Shown here: positions 12,080 to 23,236 of the stretch, one piece after another
Layout of the letters: the number at the start of each line of letters is the position of its first letter
Position numbering within the stretch: position 1 is the stretch's first letter
NCBI GenBank assembly: GCA_001600095.1
Contig: BCIX01000005.1
Span: 192,523-256,522 of the forward strand
DNA from: Bullera alba
Lineage: Eukaryota; Basidiomycota; Tremellomycetes; Tremellales; Bulleraceae
Direction: 5' to 3'
Length of the DNA stretch: 64,000 nt
Position numbers and translations under genes: made by a program
The notes under the pieces: model-generated
What the model was told of the DNA's origin: nothing
Databases searched by the model: none
What the model saw: only the letters and a program-made list of their open reading frames with translations

Positions 12080-12386
12080 ATATGCGATCACCGTGGGACA
12101 GCATCCTCGCTCCTCAAAAGGCTGAGCGGCAGATGACCACGTGACCTGATATCGTATGCATCGATACGAAGCGCTGCCATCCCAGGTTCGCAGTACTGCG
12201 AAGCTCAGCCGAGCATTCCAGCCGAGCATTCCAGCTATTCTGTAGACCAGCTACTACTGTCAGTTGAACGGCAGTATTGACAAGAATCATGAGGATGCAT
12301 ATAGTATCATAACTTGTCAGATCGCCATGATCCCATGTTCGTCAGACAAGGAGTAGTTCGGATCCCTGCAGTAAGCTGGGTACGGG
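12080..12386. terminator. Convergent 3-prime intergenic region
   Basis: About 300 bp lie between the converging stop codons of paralogue 2 (+) and the H2C2 membrane gene (-). There is a short direct duplication, CAGCCGAGCATTC, at about 12205-12233. No polyadenylation signal was defined with confidence. Confidence 0.3.
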
Positions 12387-15265
12387 TCACTCCGCCTCTT
12401 GAGCCTTTCTCATCGCAAAAGCCATCTCCGCCGCCATCGCGCTCTGACCAATCCCCCCATCCGCCGCGGTGTCCAGCCCGCCTCTCGTCTTCATCTCCTC
12501 CGTCCAGCCCGTCACTCCTGTATAGGGTACTGGCGTCATTCCCGGTTTCAGACCGGCCAATCCTCCTACACCCCCCTTGTCGTACTTGCATCCCGGGCAT
12601 TGATCGACATAGGCCTTGACATCTTCTTCAATGTTCATCCACCAAAAGGTCTGCCCTAGTTCTCGGGATATATCCTCGAGATCGAGATGTGCCGGGTGAC
12701 CAGTGATCTCGTCGAGGAGGAGATGAGCGTCTTGAATGATCTCTTTACGGATGTCGCCGTGGTCAGGAGGGATTAGCAGGGCCGGCTCGTCTTCCGTGTC
12801 GGGTTTGAGGTAGAGTAACCCAACGTCAGAGAGGATAAAGTCGTCGTTCTCCTGGCCGCCTCGGAGCGATGCAATCAGGGGTACCAACTCCGGATCATTG
12901 GGATAAGCCAGTAACCATCTTCTCGTCTCTGGATCCAGATCAGCCCCAGGAATGGGCGGTACAGCCTCGTCCACGTTGAGCTGAGTCGGGGCCATGGTCG
13001 CTCGAGGGGCAAAGAACGAATCGCCAGAAGTATTCCGGACGTGTTTCATCGGCTTTTCAGTATCGGGTAGCATGATTGCGGCTGGAGTAGGATCCGGTGG
13101 GTTGAGAAATGTTGACCAAGATGCGGGCTGGAAAGTCAGCATCGAATGTAGTCGACTGAGTGCTCACCGCTGTAGACAGCCACTTTATGGCGCTGACCAA
13201 GGGGTGCAAACTGAAGAGGAAGGCGATGAGGGGTATGTATGCGCCGGTCCTGAAGGCACAGATCAGCGTACACTCTAGCCAACACGGAGTCGACTCACCC
13301 CAGCTTCACAGCGTCCTCCGCAGTGGCCTTTGCAACTGCCCCTTTCAGCGTGAATGTGATGCCAAACTAGGGATGTGATCAGTGAGACTCTACGATCCCT
13401 GGCGCAGCACATTCACAGAAGCTAGAGCCATCGTGACCGTCAGCAGCACGTAGACTGCCCGAAGGGGACTCCGCGTATGCGCCCACCACGCCCACCAGAG
13501 CCAGTAGTAGTCCTCATATGGCGGTCTCTCGCATTTGACCCGGATGTCCACTTCGGCCTGAGCTGCGGAGATCCTGATAGTGCCTTCGCCCTTGCTCGAG
13601 CTGAGCGATAGCGTGTTGGCGGTATCGACGAGATGGGTGAGAGGGAGGGAGAGGGCGAAAAAGAGGTAAAAGTGGAGAAAGGCGAGGACGAGGTTGAACA
13701 GAGCTAGCAGCCAGGCAAAGGCGGTCAAAGCCATGAGAAGGCTACCTAGAGTATCCAGCGAGGAACTGACTTGGTCAGCAATCGGTCTGAACAAAGGACA
13801 AAACTGTACTCACTCTCCTGGAAGACGATAGGTAGAGTCGGCATTAGCGAAATCGCCCCCTCGATACCCGTGGCACGTGTGGCTGGGCTCGAGGTAAGCG
13901 AGGTGCGTACGAGTCTAACGGCCAGACTCACCCTGACATGTCGCACCAGCCACTAGGTCCGAGACCAACACTTCCAACTCCGTTTGGACTGACGGCGAAA
14001 CCACCCGGTGCGACGAGGATGTACTGGCTCAGAGTCCCGGGGTCGTTTTGTAGCGAGATGGTCAAGAGTAATGCCGCGGCGAGACTGAGACCTGCTGTGA
14101 TGAAAGGGCTGTAGGCGAGGGATGTCCTTGCGATCCCCTTCTTCCCGACGGTCTCTACTCCAGCACCTAATTTGGCCAATCCACTCGTATCGTCTTTCTC
14201 ATTGGCAGAAAGTACACTGCCACGACTCTCTCCTCTGGGTGGGAGGGTGTACCTCGCTGGAGCAACCGACATCCGACCTAGACGTTGCTGAGCCGCCGGC
14301 GTCATGAGATTTGGCGAGCTCGCTCCGTCCATCCCGTTGACATCTCCACGAGGATCGTTGAAGAGAGTCGGTGTCGTCTCCCCTCGATAAGAGATTCGCT
14401 GTCTTGCTCCAGACACCCCATGCTCGTCGCCAAATGGGTTGACAGATCCCCTCCTCGGTTTACCGCCCGCAAAGTGCTCCAGATCCAGCACAGACGGTAG
14501 AGTGGATCGGCGAACATGGCCTTGAACCTCGGATCTAGATTTAGAGCTCCGGGACTTGCGCCTCGAGCCGTGATTGCCGACAGAAGGTGTCCATGGCGTC
14601 GTTGGCGTTTTGATCGGCGCCGACATTAGTCCAGGACTCTGAGTCAAACCGTACCCAAGGGTGTAGCTGGCGGTACGGGGTGAAGCGGTCATTGCTCCAG
14701 GACTCTGGACAAGACCATTACTGAAGTAATTGTCCCTAGAGCTGATCAGCCGGCCTTGACTGGTAGACGAAGCCAAGGACGCTTCGTCGTCTTCATAGAT
14801 CTTGTCGAGATTCGTGCCGGTCCGCCCTCGGGAAGTGATTGGAGCGGTGGTCATACCCGCGTAGCTGCTCCTGGAGTAGATCGACTCTGTGGCTTGTCCA
14901 GTGGGTATTGGCGTATGCTCACTTCCGTCCCAATCGGATCGGGCGTATAGCGGTGTCTCCCCTTCGTCCCCAATATATGTCTCTGCCCTTCTTGCCCCTC
15001 TATCAGCGACCGTCGACTCGTCATCATCCCTGAGTCCGCCGAAAGGGTTGTTGCTATCCGCCCTCACGGGCTGGGAAGGACGAGAGGCAGCTGGAACGGG
15101 CGGTTGATTTTGAGGTAGCCATGACTGTGTCGAGTAGTTCGTTGGAGGTCGAGCCGTCGAATACGGGAAGATGGAAGAAGCCCGTGTGGTACGAGTAGCT
15201 GTAGGAGAGGAAGGGAACTGCGGCGACGAGGGCGGGAACGAGCGACGGCCAGGTCTAGCTGGCAT
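12387..15265 (-). CDS. Multi-pass membrane protein with C-terminal integrase-type H2C2 zinc finger
   Basis: Six exons join in frame (13932-15265, 13814-13882, 13417-13765, 13299-13366, 13168-13249, 12387-13127) to 880 residues. The first about 350 residues are Ser/Pro/Arg-rich and disordered. Four hydrophobic segments follow (YSPFITAGLSLAAALLLTIS, LLMALTAFAWLLALFNLVLAF, RAVYVLLTVTMALA, YIPLIAFLFSLHPLVSAI), with a Cys-bearing loop between the first two. The C-terminal 110 residues match the zinc-binding N-terminal domain of Ty3/gypsy-type integrases: His769, His778, Cys811 and Cys814, with QTFWWMNIEEDVKAYVDQC between the pairs. No integrase catalytic core follows; the protein ends 67 residues after the last Cys. 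A possible 5-prime UTR intron lies at about 15295-15357. Host capture of a retroelement domain is inferred. Confidence 0.85.
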
Positions 15266-15499
15266 CCTCGATGGCTAAGATAAGTCAACAGTAATCTGTA
15301 GACATCGTCAGCTTGTCCATAACAGCTTTGACATGCTCCGAGACCAGGGTGTCACTCACAAAGGTAGGTCGTCGTAGACACAAAGGTGGTACATGTCAGC
15401 GATCAAACCACACAATTTGCAGTCCACTAAGTAGGACCGTACCCGATCCAAAGTCAGGCTAACATACATGTAACCAGTCAGTACAACTCTGCAGACGGG

Positions 15500-18350
15500 T
15501 CAGAAGTCTCTAAAGTTGTGAGGATCCCGGTGAAACTTCTTCGAATCCATATGCACAAACGCCCTCTCGCTCAGAGCCTTCCAGAATGGCCGTCGGACGT
15601 AGTTCCGCCCCAACGGCTCGTTCTTCCTAGCGTCAGTCATGATCGCTAGGCCGTGACGCAGAGCACTTACAGGACCAAGGTAGACAACCCAGCTGATTAG
15701 GCAGTTGTAGCAAATAGCTCGGGCGATCATCAACACGATTCTAGGGCAACGTCATCAGCGAGAGATCATTCTGTCGACCACGACAAGGACTCACGGCGGT
15801 TGACCGAAGAACATGCCGAGTTGCAACGTCGCCCATGCGATGCTAAGCGGGTGTGAGCGAGTATCTTTCGGCTTAGACAAGACTTACAATCCGAGAGTCC
15901 AGCCTATGCTGTTGGAGCTGCATCTCGGCCCGATGAGGGTAACCGGCCAAGGGAGGTGCATCCCGAATGTTCTGGAGGCTGTCAGTATCAGATACTTTCG
16001 AATAGCTCGATCTACTTACCGGTTGTTGGAGAATGCTACTAGGAAGACAGCAACACACATGCCCATGATGAAAACGTGCCACAAGCCGAGCCAGCCCAAT
16101 CTACGGGGAGGTCAGAAGCCGTCAGACCTTCTTTCAAAGCCCCACTCCACTCACACTGCTGATACTAGATCATCGTCAGCGAGATAAGTCGGATACACTA
16201 CGCTCCACTCACCGCCCCGGAAAGATCCTGTCCCGAGCTGAATGTACTTGGGCACAAACGTACCGCTACACGAGAATCAGGATGACTCAGCATCATTCAG
16301 CCTCTCGGACGATCACCCACCTGTAGTATTGGCAGGCATCCCCAGATGGACCATGGTTCTCTCTCCAGGCATCGATGCCTTCGGTGTACTCTGCTCGATA
16401 GGTGATCCAGCGACTTCGGGCAAATACGCTAGACACATCAGCACTACCCTCCTCCACCTCCACTCACTCGCACATGAGCCCGATATGCAATCCAAAAGCA
16501 CTGACGGCGCAAGCGCAAGCGTGTACACGCCGGATGTCAAACCAAAACGTCCAGTATCGAGCAGTGGTCCATCGCTTCTTTGCCCTCCAGTACTTTTCCT
16601 CCATGCCCGCCGGCGGGTTGTCCCATTGATGCCACGGGTCCCACCAGTGCTTGCCGTAGAAAGGGGCGTAGTGCTTGAATTTAGAGTATCGCTTGACGTC
16701 TTTCAGATCCTGGGCATTGGGCGGGGGGAATTTGATCGTGGCGCCGTGTATGAATCTGTAACGTTTCCTTAGTCCACTGACAAAGTAGGAATTGAGGGTG
16801 CTCACTTTCGACCAAATTGACCTTCTTCCATAGTCCACTCCTCGTCCCTCTTCTCATACACCTTTTGAGCCACCTTTGCTTCTCCACTAAACAGCCATTG
16901 CTCCCGGTCGATCTTTTGAAAAGCACGAGCCTGATCTCCAATCTTCAGCTGCATCCGCTCCGCCCAGTGCTTGATCGGAAGCTCGGGAGGTCGTTCCGTG
17001 AAATCAGGTATATCCTCCAGTTCCCACCACTCCTCCGCGGTCCACGGGCGGAGTGGATGTCTTCTGTTGCGGTATGATTGGTCGGCGTAGTGCACTCCTG
17101 TGATGTTTGACGCTGCAGCTAATACTCGAGCAACGTTATATACTCCGCCAATGAAGATGACCACGAGGATGGTATATCTCAAGTCGACAAGACTAGCCGT
17201 TTTAGTCAGCTTTTGTCAAGCGTTTGTCGAGGTGCTTGGCTTACCGCTTGAATCCATAATTGTAAGATGAGCTCAGAGTTGCGGCGGACAAGCTGAGGGT
17301 ATCAGTTCGATGTAACCTCCAGCAGGCGTTGTACCCACAACATGATTGTAAAGCCATTCCCCATTCTGCTCCACTGCGGGCCGAACAAGCCTACTCTGAC
17401 GTTGAACATTTCGTCGATCATGAGCATGATACATAGCAAACCCAACATGCTGTGGTAGAAGCCATACCAGACTACGAGTCAGCCAAGATCAATCGACTTT
17501 TGACTCACCCAGGTTCTCCATATTGGTGCTCCAATTGGCAACGCCCGTCCCTACGATATAAGGACACAGTGGATCCGCCTGGGTGAGCAGCGCATGAGGA
17601 TCGTCGTGGCCCGGTCCTCCGTAGTAGCTATCAACAAAGTCGATGATCTACCCCAAGTCGTCAGCTCCAGCAACGTGCTTGATTACTCACCGCTTTATTG
17701 TGATAGTCGTATATCATCATCTCGACCTGACACATGAGAATGGTAAGGCCAGAAAGATATCCGGCGACTTGCAATCCCTGCCTATGCAGCATCTGCCAGC
17801 ATTCCCTTAATAGCTCGTACAGCTCCCACGAGCGACCAGTGAGGAACCTCCAAGTCCAAGTCTCCCACCCGGCATGACGCTTCGACCCATCCTTCCTCGT
17901 CATCCCCTTTGCCTCGTAGCCTTGCCCCCAAGGTGCAAACACGTCCCGGACGTACTGTCGATGATCGTCATACTTGTCGTATTTCATGCTGACCTTTTGG
18001 CCCTTTTCGTCAAGTTCATACTCGCCCTTGGTGTTGATCTTGTGAGGTCGACAGCATGATCCGCACCACGATAGCGACCACGGTATCCACATGATGACGA
18101 CGATGGGGAATAGCATCACAAAAGTAATGATCGCGCGGAGGGACCACCATATTCCAGCAAAGATGCCGACAAAGAAATCAGTAATGGGGGAAGAGGAGAT
18201 TCGAGCTCTCCGTCCTTGTAGTCTGTGTTCGGGGTCCAACGAGCTATGGTGTCAGCTTCTTACGCCAGGATTCACCTACTTCAAAGTGGAACCGGATAAA
18301 CGCCTGCCATTGACAGTCGAACCAGACAAACGCCTGTCATTAGCTGACAT
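15500..18350 (-). CDS. Large multi-pass membrane protein, family unknown
   Basis: About ten or more exons. It begins MSANDRRLSGSTVNGRRLSG (18288-18350, a repeated RRLSGST) and is then spliced to a main exon with strong helices (FFVGIFAGIWWSLRAIITFV, LFPIVVIMWIPWSL). Later exons add FTIMLSAATLSSS, RYTILVVIFIGGVYNVARVL, a Trp-rich cytosolic stretch (KHWWDPWHQWDNPPAG) and a helix pair near the end (LGWLGLWHVFIMGMCVAVFL, IVLMIARAICYNCLISWVVY). One exon is only 10 nt (16155-16164) yet keeps frame. Near the 3-prime end an AAG acceptor at about 15620 seems needed to reach NEPLGRNYVRR. The stop at 15500 follows a basic tail. I do not recognise the family; Trp-rich loops between helices do not identify it. 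Confidence 0.75.
16155..16164 (-). other. 10-nt micro-exon in the multi-pass membrane gene
   Basis: On the minus strand TATCAGCAGT is flanked by CTAG upstream and GTGAGTGG downstream. It restores frame between ...GSFRG and LGWLGLWHVF, giving GVSAVLGW. Without it the flanking exons are out of register. Confidence 0.7.
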
Positions 18351-18556
18351 GTTTGACGATTCCCGATGAGTCAACAATACGATGACAGATGCATTAGTAA
18401 GTACACTCGCCTGCAAAGTATACGGCGTGGTTTCCTTCCTTTCAGAGTAATGCGAGAGGAGAGGGGAGATAAAGGATGTCGTGTGGACGAGATCGAGCCT
18501 ATTAGTGCAAATGGCGGATCACCGAGGGCTCCACAAGTGACATCGTTCATTGCCAA

Positions 18557-20282
18557 CTACTCATCCCGCAGCTTGATCCTCGCTTCTCCGTCCTCAAACG
18601 ACCTATTCTTGAACCGCCTTCTCTTGTCGATCTCATAGTTCTTAAACGTCTCCTCGGCGTCCACCGTGATGTTGTAGTTCTGTGTTGGTACTCCGGCCTT
18701 TCCCAGCTCTTCCAACCAGAGAGGTAGCGTTGGTTCCCATAGCGGATGGATATTGGTCGGATCGACGGGACACGCCCAAATGTTTCTATCTGCCGCGCCG
18801 TCCATTGTCCCGTTGTCAACCTCGTCGGCCGGGTCTGATGACTCTTTGTCGTCGGTATCGAGAGGCGATTTGTTCGATAAGATGGCTTGGGAAATGTCGA
18901 TGAAATGCAGTACGTCCTTGTGTTTCGAGCAAAAGTCCCCGAGAAGGGCGTTGTATCGATTCGTCATGGCGATCCGGATTGGTAAAGTGCACAAGGGCGG
19001 GTCATGCAGTAACAACTCGTCGATAGAGGTTTTGCCCGTTGTGGTGGGTGGTGATGATTCGAGTGGAGCCTCGTCAGTCATGTTTAGTGTCGACAAACCC
19101 TCTTCGACCTCTGTCTCGTCGGATTTCGACCATGGTGTCTTTGAACCACCACTCCCCCGTTGCTCCATCAACTTTTGCGCCTTTGCATGATCTTCTTCCA
19201 GCCTCTCGACGTATTTTTCCGGTATACGTGACAACGTCTTGTCCTCAACCAAGGGCGGCAGAGCCGCCGCTATCAGCAGCTTCCCAGGTGGTGGCTTTCT
19301 CCTCGTTGTCGTGTCGTTTGCAGCTTCCGAGCGTTCCTTGAGTCGCGAGCCAACAGGTCCATTGATGATTTCTCTCTCCAGCCACGAGGTGTATGCGTGG
19401 ACGACCTGGTCGACGAATAACTCCGGACCTAGTGCGGGTCCGCGTAATGTCGTTTCTGTTGCAGTTGCCAGTATCCTCGCACTCTCGGTGCCTCCTTCCT
19501 CCGCACTATCCTGTGTGGTCTCTGGGGTGGGTGTCGAGGTGTCAGATGGGAATGATGCCGATGATATCGTCTTGTTCTGTAGTTGCCATAGATAGTTGAT
19601 CTGTAGATCGACCTGATGGGATCAGCCAATGCCCACATTCATCGACTCACATTGCCAAAGATCAATAAAGCCCAGCGACCTGTCGACGGTGTATAGACGT
19701 ATGGTGGTGGTGCGAGCAAATTGTTCAGCATCGGTACTAGCTCTTTCGAGACTTGTTTCAGGGAATTGGGATTGTTCAACCCCTTCACCATGATCAGCAA
19801 CATCACTAAACCCGAGTGCGCGCTCTCCCGCTCACTTTGGCAGAGGACCCCTTGAACGTGATACACTTTGCATTCTCGTCAGATAGCAGCTTGAGCGGTC
19901 CGGTGAAACTATCTCCAAAGGCGTATAGCGTGGGGGAAAAGGTACTCCCGTTTGACCTCGACGGTCCTGCTGTCCTGTGCGCTGAGGGATTTGGTGCCGA
20001 GCGGGTATTAAGTGATGAATCCCCGGCTCTCAGCTCCCAATTCTGGTGTGAAGAGCTCGAAGCGGACGAGCGATCGTGGGACGACTCTGCATTGGTATTA
20101 GAGCTCGATGCCCATGGTGTACGAGATTGACTGGATCGCGCGGGGGCCGAAGACTGTTCCCGGCGAGAGTCCGAGGTGTAGGGTATTCGAGATGGACCTG
20201 CCTGCTGGCTTGGCGAGATGACCGGTGGCGCTTTGTTTCGCATGTGAGGTGGGACATATCGCCCTTCTGTGGTTGCCGCCAT
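18557..20282 (-). CDS. SGNH-like fold protein (possible esterase/acyltransferase-like)
   Basis: Exons 19836-20282, 19651-19782 and 18557-19612 give 544 residues. The start MAATTEGRYVPPHMRN at 20282 is preferred to an upstream in-frame ATG. A disordered Ser-rich N-terminus leads to YAFGDSFTGPLKLL (block-I-like Gly-Asp-Ser, residues 123-125), then KGSSAKGLNNPNS, then LLIFGNVDLQINYLW (191-199), an order seen in SGNH-type proteins of polysaccharide loci. A late NIHPLWEPTLPLW could supply the catalytic His. The first intron ends in AAG (19783). The catalytic assignment is by pattern only. The C-terminus is basic and charged. The gene sits 207 bp upstream of the multi-pass membrane gene on the same strand and shares a divergent promoter with TOM20. 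Confidence 0.75.
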
Positions 20283-20632
20283 GACTGAGGTTGTAGAGTG
20301 AGAGTTGTGAGAAGCCTTCATCAACGTGTTAATGGTCGTGTATGCCATCACAAGGCGTGTTGCCGGTGTCCCGTCATCCGGAGCGCGGAAGCAAATCTCA
20401 GCTGTGGGTCATTCGCCACCCAAAAGTGACGGGATCAAACAAATTCGTCATCGTCACCATGAAATTGTCACCGCAAAGTCACTCGGTGACTCTCCTGCTA
20501 TCGCCATCTTCGATAGCATCGAGCTATAACCTAGACAACAAGGTATCAAGTACAGCAACAGCCGACAAGGCCAACACCTCAGCCTTGATCACCGAGATAA
20601 AACTACCCGAACAACCTCAAACTTAGATCAAG
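20283..20632. promoter_or_regulatory. Divergent promoter SGNH-like (-) / TOM20 (+)
   Basis: 350 bp between two start codons. It contains GGGATCAAACAAATT at 20431-20445, a variant (three extra bases) of the recurrent AATTTGATYCCGC motif, roughly midway between the genes, and repeated CGTCAC-like words. No gene fits here. Confidence 0.45.
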
Positions 20633-21478
20633 ATGTCCGCACGGTCAGCAACGACGATAGCGAGCATTACCCTCGGAGCGGCAGCTGTCGCTGGAATCGG
20701 TTACTGTTTCTACTTTGACCACCAGAGGAGAAACAACCCAGAATTCAGGAAGGGACTGAGTGCGTCACACCGCTCTTCACCGATCTAAAATTAGGCAACT
20801 GATGTATCTGTAGAGAAACAGCAGAAGCAGATTGCCGCTGCTGCCGAGGCGAGAACCAAGGCAGAAAAGGAGAAGCACAAGAAGGTTAGTCAGAGCTATG
20901 GTGACTCGTCCGTGTACGAGACAGTGGCGAGGCATGTGCTGACATGTTTTAGTACATTGCCAATGCTCTACGGGAGATTCAGAATGAGGAGCCACCAGTC
21001 ACCCCAGAAGCGTCCGAGGCGTACTTCCAAGAGCACGTCGCCGAGGCCGAGAGACTGGCTCTACTGGGTATGTGATCAGTCAACGGAGTGCTTGGAAGCT
21101 GCTGACCCCTTTCAGGCTCAGAGTCGCATGCCGAGTCGGCAGTAGAGTTCTTCAAGGCACTGAGAGTGTACCCCCAGCCAGTCGAGCTTCTCATGAGTGA
21201 GTCCACATGCACATCGGCTATGTCAAATCCCATCCGACATCCGGGCTAACCTCGACGCAGTCTACCAGAAGGTCTGCCCACCACCGATCTTCGCCCTGGT
21301 GCTTGAGATGACATCGATGGGAGAGGCCGCTGGACCAGGCAGGACAGGCGCCGGAGCTGGAAACGTCCTCGGAGGTATCGACGCCGAGGACATTGACGAC
21401 GACAGCCCAAACAGCCCCAACGCCAGGAGCCAGTCGAGCGGCAACGACTGGGAGCAGCTGAGCCAAGGGGCGGTCTAA
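20633..21478 (+). CDS. TOM20: Mitochondrial import receptor subunit Tom20
   Basis: Five exons (20633-20759, 20814-20884, 20953-21067, 21116-21196, 21261-21478) give 203 residues. The protein has an N-terminal outer-membrane anchor (TTIASITLGAAAVAGIGYCFYFDHQRR), a charged linker helix (KKQQKQIAAAAEARTKAEKEKHKK) and the receptor fold with a TPR-like pair (AEAERLALLGSESHAESAVEFFKALRVYPQPVELLMIYQKVCPPPIFALVLEM, quoted in pieces by position 95-160). The acidic glycine-rich tail (DAEDIDDDSPNS) is typical of fungal Tom20. The family recognises presequences at the outer membrane and passes precursors to Tom40 via Tom22. The order anchor-linker-receptor and the VCPPP[IV] block make this identification firm. 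Confidence 0.93.
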
Positions 21479-22168
21479 GAAGAGTTCACTCGGAATCGAC
21501 GGCAATGGATTGGGAGAGTGGAAGTTGCACACCGGTTTTGGATCACCGAGGATGGAAGGATGTAGCTTGATGAAGTGTACGGACTTGACAGGCAGGCAAG
21601 GAGAAAGTGCCGGGGAAGGAATGGCGGAGGAGGACGGATCGGGTCCGTTGGGCGATGTAGCATACCGCGGATTCGCCGTCTGTCCCCAAGCACAGCATAT
21701 AATCGTCTGTGGCGGTTCACAACTCATGTATCGATGACAAATGCCAAAGACGGTCTTGCAGGATGGTAAGTACCCGTACTGTACAGGTCGTGTCATCCGC
21801 AGCGTCTTCAGCGGTGTCGGCTGTTTTGCTTGGCGCGCACTCGGAGAGGTCCGGTTCATCTCGACGTTTGGCCGCTCTCCGTCAACGTTCAACTCAGTCT
21901 AGCCATCTCTTCTTGATCCCAATTCGTCTATTACCTCTCGTGTTACGAAGCCCCGGACTGTCTGTCTATTTTGCGACATCCTTTGTGGTCCGCCGGCATC
22001 TCCCTCACCTCGATCTCACGATATAGACATCCCCTTGCACCGCACAATCGGCCCGGAAGGTCTATTGTCAACACCGCGATCTTCGTCTCAATCAGGAACA
22101 TCTGAGTCTCCTCAACCTCCACACGATCACGGATCACCGCTCTACGTATAGTTGCTCTCCGACTCGCC
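21479..22168. other. Intergenic, promoter of the SVIP-like gene
   Basis: Nothing gene-like is supported. A long antisense open frame over 21218-21892 overlaps the TOM20 last exon and lacks codon bias. Confidence 0.4.
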
Positions 22169-22744
22169 ATGGGAAATTGCTTCTCAGACCCCTCGAAAGC
22201 CGAGTCCAAAGGGCAGAAACTTGGCTCTGGCCCTTCATCCACAGCCGCGACCCAAAGTGCCCCTACCTCCAATAAACCTACGAGTAAACCCACGGCAGGG
22301 ACGAGAGTGACCTCTGTCCCACCGCAGACACTGGGCGGTGGTCTAACGGCAGTGGATAACGATGGGGATGCGAGGGAGAGAGCGCTGCGAGCGGCAGAAG
22401 AGCGGGCCAAGGCGGTGAGTCTCGTCGTTAGAGGCCGTGCAATCTGGACAAACTGTCTTTCAAATGACGTCTAGCCTGTATACGAACGTTGCTTACGCCT
22501 TGCACTAGGCCAAGAAGAAAGGGGTGAACACGTCCAACCCCAAAGCCGGGCAGTTGTCCGCCAAGCTCGATGCGGACCGTAAAGCCTCGTCTCAGCCTCA
22601 AGCCCCCAATGAGCGGATGATGGTGAGTACCTGTCATAACCAGGGTCAACTAGTCGGTGCTCGATCATGGCGGATACCAGAGCTCAAATGAGCGAGTCAG
22701 GAACAAGCTGACGACGGCTGTAGGATCAAGGGCAGTGGAACTAA
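22169..22744 (+). CDS. SVIP-like small acylated protein with p97/Cdc48 VIM motif
   Basis: Exons 22169-22414, 22509-22622 and 22724-22744 give 126 residues. The start MGNCFSDP is a classic N-myristoylation (Gly2) plus palmitoylation (Cys4) signal. Residues about 71-82 contain R-ERALR-AA-EE-R, which fits the VCP-interacting motif consensus R-x5-AA-x2-R exactly, inside a predicted charged helix. It is followed by AKKKGVNTSNPKAGQLSAKL, a basic block I associate with fungal homologues, and a short tail (DQGQWN). Mammalian SVIP has the same plan: MG-x-C terminus, then VIM helix. The family tethers Cdc48/p97 to membranes and restrains ERAD. The p97-binding role is inferred from the motif only. Confidence 0.75.
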
Positions 22745-23236
22745 GTGTGAAGCTGCCGAGGATATCTTACGGAGGATAGACTGGGCGTTCGAGAGACAGA
22801 CTTGGGTATACCAGTTGTATGGATTGTTGAATCTACTCTACTTCACCACTCACCAGTCTCATGCGTCGAGTGAGCCGGCTCCAGGCGACAGTGATGATGC
22901 GCAGTGGAGATGCGACTCACTGATGTCCAAGCTGCTGCTCGGCCACCACCTCACCGGCGTGACCTCAAGCATCTTCATCCGGCCGTCCCGGTGACGACGG
23001 TGACATGCAAATAAATCACATCGGGCTGGTCTACTGATACGTACGGATACTGCACAACTTGATACCAGCCATCAAGATCCTCCCCTAGTATTTGAACAGC
23101 CTTCATATTCCCAATGCGACATTACTCTTTCTCGACACGAAGCCGAGATCCTCCATCCCTTCGTGACGCCGTGCGAACCTAATTCTCAAGCACATATCTG
23201 CTCCAATCATCCAGCAAGGCGCACACCGCTCTGGGC
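22745..23236. terminator. Convergent 3-prime intergenic region
   Basis: About 490 bp between the converging stops of the SVIP-like gene (+) and ALT (-). A CA-rich stretch (GGCCACCACCTCACCGGCG, about 22939) is the only feature. No gene seen. Confidence 0.35.

Noticed and set aside
21218..21892. 224-codon minus-strand frame overlapping TOM20
   Set aside because: Its 3-prime third is antisense to a firm TOM20 exon and it has no family features.
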